From contig CALJVL010000017.1 of NCBI GenBank assembly GCA_937773775.1, positions 1-64,000 on the forward strand: a stretch of DNA of 64,000 nucleotides, given 5' to 3'. The notes below the pieces were generated by a model. The model did no database searches, was not told the origin of the DNA, and saw nothing but the letters and a program-made list of their open reading frames with translations. Positions 57,669 to 64,000 of this stretch are shown piece after piece. The translations under genes and the position numbers were made by a program. Source of the stretch: an uncultured Flavobacterium sp. GTDB lineage: Bacteria > Bacteroidota > Bacteroidia > Flavobacteriales > Flavobacteriaceae. The number at the start of each line of letters is the position of its first letter. Within the stretch, counting starts at the first letter, position 1.

Positions 57669-58601
57669 ATGCAAACGATATTAGGGGCAAATGGAGTAAT
57701 TGGCGAAGCGCTAGCGAAAGAATTACGAAAAAATTATACCCAAAAAATAAAATTGGTGGGACGGAATCCACAAAAAACTCATGCAGATGACTTACTTTTT
57801 AAATCAGATTTACTCGATGCGAAAAGTGTAGGTAAAGCGCTGGAAAACACAGAAATTACATACTTAACGGTGGGGCTTCCTTATGATTCTAAAATATGGC
57901 TAAGGGATTGGGTAAGGATAATGGAAAACGTGATTGCAGGCTGTAAGCAAAACGCTTGTAAATTAGTTTATTTTGACAATACTTATGCCTATGCGCAAGA
58001 CAGCACGATCCAGACAGAAGAAACAGCTTTACTATCAAAAGGGAAAAAAGGAAGAGGAAAGAAACTGGCTGCCGAACTTTTATTAAAAGCTATCGCCAAT
58101 AAAGAAATTGAAGCAGTAATTTGTAGAGCTCCCGAGTTTTACGGACCTGGAAAAACAAAAGGACTCACTAATGCATTAGTCTTTGATAATTTAAGAAAAG
58201 CCAAGAAGCCCAAAGTATTCTTAAAAGACAATGTCGTGCGCACACTTATCTTTACTCCTGATGCCAGTAAGGCTATGGCATTAATTGGTAATACTACAAG
58301 TGCATATGGCCAAACGTGGCATCTGCCATGTGACGACAATAGATTAACCTACAAGGAATTCATCGCCGAAATCGGCAACCAATTAGGACGGCCTATAAAA
58401 TATGACATTTTAAGTTGCTGCGTCTTAAAAATAACATCCTTGTTCAACAAGAACCTGAAAGAAACGCAAGAATTGCTGCCCCGTTATGCTATCGATAACA
58501 TCTTTGAATCCTCAAAGTTCAAAAATAAATTTCCCGATTTTAATGTAACCAGCTATCAAGAAGGAGTCAGAATTATCTTAGAGGATTATAAAATAACGTA
58601 A
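57669..58601 (+). CDS. NAD(P)-binding epimerase/dehydratase-like protein
   Basis: The product has 310 residues from ATG at 57669 (MQTILGANGVIGEALAKEL); this start puts the nucleotide loop GANGVIG at the N-terminus as in extended short-chain reductases. An alternative GTG 12 codons upstream is less likely. Further features are VYFDNTYAYAQD, a catalytic-like Tyr/Lys region (about 110-150) and AVICRAPEFYGPG. It resembles NAD-dependent epimerases of the atypical SDR class. The substrate is not predictable. Confidence 0.82.
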   Translation: MQTILGANGVIGEALAKELRKNYTQKIKLVGRNPQKTHADDLLFKSDLLDAKSVGKALENTEITYLTVGLPYDSKIWLRDWVRIMENVIAGCKQNACKLVYFDNTYAYAQDSTIQTEETALLSKGKKGRGKKLAAELLLKAIANKEIEAVICRAPEFYGPGKTKGLTNALVFDNLRKAKKPKVFLKDNVVRTLIFTPDASKAMALIGNTTSAYGQTWHLPCDDNRLTYKEFIAEIGNQLGRPIKYDILSCCVLKITSLFNKNLKETQELLPRYAIDNIFESSKFKNKFPDFNVTSYQEGVRIILEDYKIT

Positions 58602-58728
58602 ACTAAAAAAGTGTCGCAATATGATTACAAGAACCCTTTGGCACTGCACTAACAGCTATTTATTGACACCGCTTTACCTCTGCCCTACTATATACAAAAC
58701 CATTCAAGACAATTAAAAAAAACAAATT

Positions 58729-59259
58729 ATGAACTATTTTTTTGGAATTATTATTTTGACAATTTTAGCAAGCCGCCAGATGATTTTTGATTTTAATAAA
58801 AAGTCTGATATAAAAGCTTGGAAAATTATTGATGATGGGGTCATGGGAGGAATGTCATCGGGTTCTTTTAAATTAAGTCCTGATGGACACGGCGTATTTG
58901 AAGGTACAGTCTCTTTGGAAAATAATGGTGGATTCTCCATGGTACGTTACCCTTTTGACAAGATGAAAGTAAACAAAGACAACAAAATTATAATTAAACT
59001 TAAAGGCGACGGCAAAAACTATGAGGTACGGATAAAAGACAACTCTAGTAATTATTATTCCTACATCCGCTCTATTACAACCTCTGGGGAGTGGCAAGAA
59101 ATAGAAATACCGTTGAACGATATGTATCCGTCTTATAGGGGAAGAAAACTCGATTTGCCTAATTTTTCTAAAAATCAGATTGAAGAAATAGTTTTTCTAA
59201 TAGGAAATAAAAAGCCCGAAAATTTTAAGCTGCTACTAGACAAAATAGAGCTAAATTAA
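58729..59259 (+). CDS. CIA30-family protein
   Basis: This 176-residue beta-sandwich protein matches the CIA30 family (complex I intermediate-associated protein 30), seen in bacteria as a small carbohydrate-binding-like protein. The hallmark is IDDGVMGGMSSGSFKLSPDGHGVFEGTVSLENNGGFSMVRY at about residues 29-69. The domain then continues through YSYIRSITTSGEWQEIEIPL and ends GRKLDLPNFSKNQIEEIVFLIGNKKP. A hydrophobic N-terminus may be a signal. Function in bacteria unknown. Confidence 0.88.
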   Translation: MNYFFGIIILTILASRQMIFDFNKKSDIKAWKIIDDGVMGGMSSGSFKLSPDGHGVFEGTVSLENNGGFSMVRYPFDKMKVNKDNKIIIKLKGDGKNYEVRIKDNSSNYYSYIRSITTSGEWQEIEIPLNDMYPSYRGRKLDLPNFSKNQIEEIVFLIGNKKPENFKLLLDKIELN

Positions 59260-59363
59260 CGTTCTGTTAGTTCTTTCTTAGGAAGCGAACAAAGTTGTTA
59301 TTAATTATGTCACAGCTTGTACATTTAAAAGCAGCGTTAGCCCTAAAAATAAAACATATAATT

Positions 59364-59648
59364 ATGCAGAATAAAAGACTTTTTATTATTGTGCTCATTG
59401 TAATAATTCTATTGACAATACCACTAAAGGCAATGCAACTAACTGATGAGGTTAATTGGACTCTTGCAGACTTCATTGTCGCAGCCGCTCTCTTACTTGG
59501 TACAGGATTGCTGTGTGAGTTCACATTAAAAAAAGTAAACCAACCCAGGTACCGAATCGCAATCTGTCTAGCGCTTCTACTCCTACTACTTATGATTTGG
59601 GCAGAACTTGCAGTTGGCATTTTCGGAACACCTCTAAGCGGACATTAA
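59364..59648 (+). CDS. Small membrane protein with three helices, unknown
   Basis: The 94-residue product starts at the inner ATG (MQNKRLFIIVLIVIILLTIP). Three hydrophobic helices are visible: FIIVLIVIILLTIP, DFIVAAALLLGTGLLCEF and IAICLALLLLLLMIWAELAVGIFG. Proteins of this pattern (MQ-x-DEVNW-x-DF-x-AA) recur in Bacteroidota as uncharacterised membrane proteins. An open frame on the opposite strand is much less protein-like. Confidence 0.75.
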   Translation: MQNKRLFIIVLIVIILLTIPLKAMQLTDEVNWTLADFIVAAALLLGTGLLCEFTLKKVNQPRYRIAICLALLLLLLMIWAELAVGIFGTPLSGH

Positions 59649-59790
59649 GTCGACAAAAAAACAACAATTATTAACAATCCTTTCTATACGCCGCCAATGA
59701 CAACACGAATCATTCGTAGCGGGCGTAAAAAAATCCCTAGTCAACCTCACAACTTCTAATAAGAAAATGAATCCAATTTTAGAGGGTAGC

Positions 59791-59817
59791 AAAAAAATGG
59801 CATCCATCAGGATGCCA
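59791..59817 (-). terminator. Rho-independent terminator of the LolA-like gene
   Basis: On the - strand TGGCATCC/GGATGCCA forms an 8-bp stem followed by seven U, 10 bp after the stop codon. Confidence 0.9.
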
Positions 59818-59826
59818 ATATAAAGT

Positions 59827-60546
59827 TTACAGTTTGCTAAAAATCGATGGATCAAAATCAGATTTGACGATCACATTTTTTGGACTTAAATCCTCATTAA
59901 TTCTATTGAAAGAAAGCAGTACGTCGCCCGCTTTTTGATAATTGTTCCAAGGCTTAAGAAACTTTGGTTCTGTATCATTATAACTTTTATAATAGGCCCA
60001 TTGTTTGATCAAGTGGTCTTCTTTATCAACATAAACCCAGTATTTATTTTCTGGAGTTACACCTACTGAATTAAAAGTAAGTTGCAATATATCCGCCGCT
60101 TTATCACCAGCTAATTTTCCTGTATTAACATAAGTAAGATTTACCCCGGGATCTTGTAACTTCCATGGCATTACCAACCAATACGAATCATTAATCCACC
60201 AATTCTTAGCTTTAACAAGTAGTTCATTGGTTTTTTTCACATCTTCAACCAATATCCCATTTTCATATGCTTTCCCTTTTAGGGTATTGATATTTAGTAA
60301 AATAGTTTGGTTTGCGTCTTGACTTTCTACTCGAACATCACCGGTCCATTTGTCCCAAAACAGTTTTCTACCCACGAATTCCCATTGGATAAAATGGCTG
60401 TTATCGTAATTTTCAATGCCTCCCATAGCGTCAAGCATTTCTTTCACGATCGCATTTGCCTTTTCGGCATCAGACTGCGCTAATAAAGGATTATTATTAA
60501 AAATTATTAAAAGGAGAACAAGAACTAGTTTAGATATGCCATTCAT
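59827..60546 (-). CDS. Secreted LolA-like / DUF6503-type protein
   Basis: The 239-residue protein has a signal peptide (cleaved near LLAQSD, residue 24). The body is a half-barrel beta fold like LolA/LolB: AIVKEMLDAMGGIENYDNSHFIQWEFVGRKLFWDKWTGDVRVE, then LNINTLKGKAYENG, a Trp-rich WWINDSYWLVMPWKL, and KYWVYVDKEDHLIKQWAYYKSYND. Related Bacteroidota proteins are uncharacterised; some are filed as DUF6503. Binding of a lipid or hydrophobic ligand is possible but unproven. Confidence 0.7.
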   Translation of the reverse strand: MNGISKLVLVLLLIIFNNNPLLAQSDAEKANAIVKEMLDAMGGIENYDNSHFIQWEFVGRKLFWDKWTGDVRVESQDANQTILLNINTLKGKAYENGILVEDVKKTNELLVKAKNWWINDSYWLVMPWKLQDPGVNLTYVNTGKLAGDKAADILQLTFNSVGVTPENKYWVYVDKEDHLIKQWAYYKSYNDTEPKFLKPWNNYQKAGDVLLSFNRINEDLSPKNVIVKSDFDPSIFSKL

Positions 60547-60959
60547 AATTATTAATTTTATTGCTTATTAAAAGACAAATATAGTTACTTTTCATTTCCT
60601 TTTTAATTATAACTTATTTTAAAAACCCCTTTTTTAACAGTTATTTTTTCAAGCATCTTCTTTTTACTAAAATTTCAAAGTTGAAACTAATACTGAAGCC
60701 TCCCTACTTTATAATTGACTCTCAGCATAGAAACAAATACATTATTAAAACTATAAATCGATGGATTAGTTGATTTTTTTAATCATTAATACATCTGAAA
60801 TACAATTAATTAAAAAGTAAATATTATTTTGGCAAATTGCTGCTATTTTACACCATCATTAAAAAAAGTCTTCGAAAACAGAGATAATACTGAAACTAAA
60901 ATACCTTTAAAGTCCCCTATTATCTTTATAAAGTAAACAATAATAAACAGCCACTAACT
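60547..60959 (-). other. Gene-free spacer with a promoter box
   Basis: TATATTTG at 60576-60583 on the - strand is a perfect TAnnTTTG box, 30 bp before the LolA-like start. The remaining 380 bp between it and the porP gene show no gene and no clear terminator. Confidence 0.5.
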
Positions 60960-61961
60960 TTACCTTCCTATATAATTAGGGCAACCAAAACACTTTTTAT
61001 CCAGATTAAATTGATACGTCAATGATAATTCATAGATGCCACCTGTTCTTCCAATTTTGGACGTGTTTACATCATAGGAAAGTCCTAATCTCAAATGATC
61101 ATATTGCAGGCCAGTAAAAAAATTGACTGATGTAAGCAATTGACTGTTTATTCCGTTCTTTGATGGATTAGTCACTGCAGCTGCACCAAAAAACATTTTT
61201 TCAAATAGAATAGATGCCCCAATATCAAGACGGTTATAACGCCCTTGTTGCATATAATTAGAGGTTACAAACATTTTTGTCGCATAAGGAAAGAATACAA
61301 CATCAATATAGTCCGCTAGAAGAAATTCATAGCCGGTACTTAAAGAGAAAAAAGTGTTCAAAGGCAGGTTTCCATTTGTAGCAAATGAAATATTTGGCTT
61401 GTTAAGGTGTTTCATAGACAATCCAATCCACATCTTTTCTATATTAAAAACCATACCTGCACTAAAGTCAAAAAAAACAATTTTATCGTTTCCTAACACA
61501 GGGTCAATAGAACTTGCATTTATGTTACCCGTTCTGATATTGATTTGATCTTTCAGTAGTAAATTTTTGAATGCAAATGATTTAAGTCCAAAACCAACTT
61601 CTATAGCAGGTCTAAAATCCCAGTCATCACTTATTTTTACTTTATACGCGTAGTTCGCGTTGACTTGTGCAAAATTATAATTGGTCGCATTTTCTCTTTG
61701 ATTTAAAACACTTATACCAAAACCACTATTCGCACTTTCATTCCAAGTATTAACAAAAGCATAATCGGTATCAATTTTTAAATCTAAATCAGGCCATTGC
61801 TCTCTATGAATAATACCAGCGTAGGTTGTCTCCATAAAGCCTGAAAAACCAGGATTCAAGGTTTCAGGAACTAAAAAATATTGAGTAAAAACGGGGTCTT
61901 GCGCTCTTAGTTTTGAGTAAAAGCAACACAATATAATTATAATAAACAGTTTAATTCTCAT
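60960..61961 (-). CDS. PorP/SprF family type IX secretion membrane protein
   Basis: The 333-residue outer-membrane protein has a signal peptide (residues 1-20, ending LRAQDP) and the family start DPVFTQYFLVPETLNPGFSG. Strand-rich repeats continue through SGFGISVLNQRENATNYN, MWIGLSMKHLNKPNISF and YDHLRLGLSYDVNTSKIGRTGGIYELSLTYQF. It lies 17 bp after the SprB-repeat protein and should be its dedicated partner. It is clearly divergent from the other family member at 1115-2023. Confidence 0.93.
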   Translation of the reverse strand: MRIKLFIIIILCCFYSKLRAQDPVFTQYFLVPETLNPGFSGFMETTYAGIIHREQWPDLDLKIDTDYAFVNTWNESANSGFGISVLNQRENATNYNFAQVNANYAYKVKISDDWDFRPAIEVGFGLKSFAFKNLLLKDQINIRTGNINASSIDPVLGNDKIVFFDFSAGMVFNIEKMWIGLSMKHLNKPNISFATNGNLPLNTFFSLSTGYEFLLADYIDVVFFPYATKMFVTSNYMQQGRYNRLDIGASILFEKMFFGAAAVTNPSKNGINSQLLTSVNFFTGLQYDHLRLGLSYDVNTSKIGRTGGIYELSLTYQFNLDKKCFGCPNYIGR

Positions 61962-61978
61962 TAGTCAATTCTTTGCTT

Positions 61979-64000
61979 TTATTTAATTAAGGTGAAGACA
62001 CCCTCCTCTAATATGGTGTGTTTGTAAAACGTTTTGGCAGTAAGCTTAAAATGGTAATTACCATTTTCGGCCTCTAGATTTTTTATTTTTCCATTCCACC
62101 CCCTTATGTTCTCTCCTGTTTCGCTGTATACTAAACTTCCCCATGTGTCATATACGTATAAAGTCATCTCTATAAACCCTAAGAACTCTGGGGCAAACGA
62201 ATCGTTTATGCCATCATCATTAGGAGTAAAAGCATTTGGCATCATCAAGCTATATCCTTTCTCTATAATTAATTTAGAAGTATAAATATATTGGCATCCA
62301 AAAGGATAAGTAACGGTTTGCTTTATAGTATAACTACCTTCTCTGGTATAAATATGATTTGGACTCTCTTCGTTTGAAAAATTACCGTCGCCAAAATCCC
62401 AAGAATTTTTTATAAAATCTCCCGTCGCCAGATTTTCAAATAGGATCGGGTCGTAAATAGAATACAGGCCATAAACATCGTTGCCATAAGAACTTGTTGA
62501 AAAGTTACCTTCACCTAGAACTGGTATTTTAACATTGTACGGAAATTCAGCCGTACAACCAAAGCTATCAGTAACACTAAATATAATTAAGCCATTATTT
62601 ACTGTATTCATAATTTCATTATTGACGCCACTAACAATCCCGTCAGACCAGCTTAAATCATAAGGAGGAACACCTCCTTTTACATGACCAATAAATGTTT
62701 GATGAACATATTTAGTAGCACAGTCAAAATCCGTCACAACTTGAATAGTTGGTGTAAGCTGATCAAATCTTGTTATTTTCCATGTTTCTGATTTTTTACA
62801 TCCATTGGCATCCGTCACAGTAACGGTATAATTATCAGGAGGAAGATTCTTTAAATCTTCGCTGGTAGCTCCGTTAGACCAAGAAAATAGTAATGGAGGA
62901 GTGCCACCTGTCGCTACAAGATTAATAGCACCTATATTAGCATCAACGCAATCTAAAGGGTTTGAAACATCAGCTCTTAATTCTAACGGTAAAACGTCTT
63001 TAATAATGAACGTTTCTTTTATTTCACAAAATTTGGCATCCGTAACTGTCACCGTATAAGTCCCTGGCCCAATATTGTTTCTTTCAACGCCCGCTTTAAA
63101 GTCGTCATCCCAAACTACAGTAACAGCTGCTTTACCGCCTATAAGATTAAGTCTAATACTTGCATCTTTTTCTCCATAGCAGGAGATTTCCTTAATCTGT
63201 GGATTAATAGTAAAAACAGGAGCATTATCAATTACAATATTAAATTGTCGGGAACAACCTAAAGAATCAGTAATAGTAATTGTATACGTGCCTGCAGATA
63301 AATCATTTTGTTTTAGTCCAGTCCCAAAATTGCTCCATTTAACAATGTAAGGACTACCAGTTGCAAAAGGAATTCCTCCAGTTATACTGGTTATGGTAAT
63401 TGAGGCGTTAGCATCATCATAGCAAGCTATTTCAGTGTTTGTATAATCTAAGTGTATTTCATTGTTTTGAAGTAGAATAACTTCCAGATTATCGGTACAA
63501 CCAGAATTATCTGTAACCACTAATTTGTAATTGCCTGCAGCTAGGTTTTTTACATTTTTATTATAGCTAATAAAGCCGTTTGGTCCAGTCCATGTATAGT
63601 TGTAATTAAAAATACCGGGGGACGTTTCTGCGACTTTGCCGCCAATTGTATTTGTATTAATTGCTCCGGTATAGGATCCATAACATAGGATATTAACTTG
63701 ACTTTCCAGACTAAGCTGTAATAATGGAGGTTCTAGAATGGTATAGGTTTCAGTAAGGATGTCACAGTTGTTAGCTTCCGTAATCGTAACTTTGTAAACT
63801 CCAGGGGCTAAGTTACTGAGGTCTTCAGCAGATGAATACGAAGCGCCATCTTTTGTCCAAACATAAGTATAAGGAAGCGTACCTCCTGAAGTTGTCAAAT
63901 TAATCCGACCATCATTAAGTCCGAAGCAAGAGATATCATTTTTGAATCCAGAAAAACTAAACTTGCCGGGTTCAGCAACACTATAGCTCCTATTAAAAGG
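61979..64000 (-). CDS. SprB-repeat T9SS adhesin, C-terminal part
   Basis: The gene runs off the right edge of the window; the frame is open to the end. It carries at least five SprB repeats, each with a Cys-Tyr/Phe-Gly/Asp-x6-GAI/SI core (for example CYGSYTGAINTN, CYDDANASITIT and CYGEKDASIRLN). After them comes a PKD domain (SWDFGDGNFSNEESPNHIYTREGSYTI) and a CHU_C type-B sorting domain with MPNAFTPNDDGINDSFAPEF, YVYDTWGSLVY and the last strand LEEGVFTLIK. SprB-type proteins are mobile surface adhesins for gliding. Its partner porP gene follows at once. Confidence 0.92.
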   Translation of the reverse strand, partial: PFNRSYSVAEPGKFSFSGFKNDISCFGLNDGRINLTTSGGTLPYTYVWTKDGASYSSAEDLSNLAPGVYKVTITEANNCDILTETYTILEPPLLQLSLESQVNILCYGSYTGAINTNTIGGKVAETSPGIFNYNYTWTGPNGFISYNKNVKNLAAGNYKLVVTDNSGCTDNLEVILLQNNEIHLDYTNTEIACYDDANASITITSITGGIPFATGSPYIVKWSNFGTGLKQNDLSAGTYTITITDSLGCSRQFNIVIDNAPVFTINPQIKEISCYGEKDASIRLNLIGGKAAVTVVWDDDFKAGVERNNIGPGTYTVTVTDAKFCEIKETFIIKDVLPLELRADVSNPLDCVDANIGAINLVATGGTPPLLFSWSNGATSEDLKNLPPDNYTVTVTDANGCKKSETWKITRFDQLTPTIQVVTDFDCATKYVHQTFIGHVKGGVPPYDLSWSDGIVSGVNNEIMNTVNNGLIIFSVTDSFGCTAEFPYNVKIPVLGEGNFSTSSYGNDVYGLYSIYDPILFENLATGDFIKNSWDFGDGNFSNEESPNHIYTREGSYTIKQTVTYPFGCQYIYTSKLIIEKGYSLMMPNAFTPNDDGINDSFAPEFLGFIEMTLYVYDTWGSLVYSETGENIRGWNGKIKNLEAENGNYHFKLTAKTFYKHTILEEGVFTLIK

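Noticed and set aside
59267..59620. 117-codon frame opposite the small membrane protein
   Set aside because: Ser/Arg-rich, no signal or domain, fully overlaps a more convincing membrane protein.
59680..59725. Hairpin-rich GCCGCC...GGGCGT element resembling an integron attC site
   Set aside because: The core sites expected of attC (GTTRRRY and its complement) are not both present, and there are no neighbouring cassettes.

Overview
The window looks like a chromosome segment of a gliding, polymer-degrading member of the Bacteroidota, most likely a Flavobacterium or close relative (family Flavobacteriaceae). The DNA is AT-rich. There are type IX secretion (T9SS) B-type sorting domains, PorP/SprF and PorE-like proteins, a SusC/SusD pair, and short TAnnTTTG promoter boxes. 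YtxJ points to bacillithiol chemistry, and proAB sit inside an arginine operon. I saw no tRNA, rRNA, CRISPR array, phage or intact insertion sequence.

Layout. (1) 1-7.2 kb, + strand: end of a giant T9SS-sorted adhesin, a PorP/SprF-like protein and a PorE-like OmpA protein. These are followed by a decayed second porE-like copy, whose 5' end is replaced by what looks like an IS256-type end, and a third copy that keeps only the TPR part. (2) 7.2-14.6 kb, - strand: a recent tandem duplication of a CAP-domain lipoprotein (one copy dead), pdxH, rnz, two small genes, pyrB, pyrR and a YbiT-like ABC-F ATPase. (3) 14.7-27.3 kb: an N-acetylglucosamine/chito-oligosaccharide utilisation locus with a GH20 hexosaminidase, a NagB/PIG-L fusion, SusD, SusC, a divergent LytS/LytTR pair and a sugar MFS transporter. 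(4) 27.5-40.4 kb, + strand: a lipoprotein, then an arginine/proline operon GNAT-argG-argC-argD-proA-proB-argF'-argB-argE-DUF3267-argH. (5) 41-47.7 kb, - strand: an ABC exporter, a BCCT transporter with a pyridine-nucleotide-disulfide oxidoreductase, a 1.45 kb gene-free stretch, and ytxJ. (6) 47.9-59.6 kb: clpB, a dead fasciclin gene, an S9 peptidase, a YhdH-type reductase, three GNATs in a row, an epimerase-like protein, a CIA30 protein and small membrane proteins. (7) 59.8-64 kb, - strand: a LolA-like protein, then a second PorP/SprF plus SprB-repeat T9SS adhesin pair that mirrors the left end.

The most striking pattern is that four otherwise well-conserved genes (rnz, ABC-F, GH20, argH) are each broken by exactly one extra A in an A6-A8 run, and removing that A restores full family length in every case. 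The fasciclin pseudogene appears to carry one more such lesion among others. This is either a systematic homopolymer error in the assembly or genuine poly(A) slippage decoding. Other points of interest are an ABC-F ATPase in which both halves of one composite ATP site are degenerate, inverted repeats in most spacers of the arg/pro operon, a possible leaderless leader ORF ahead of that operon, and near-perfect palindromes in the susC and clpB/ytxJ promoter regions.
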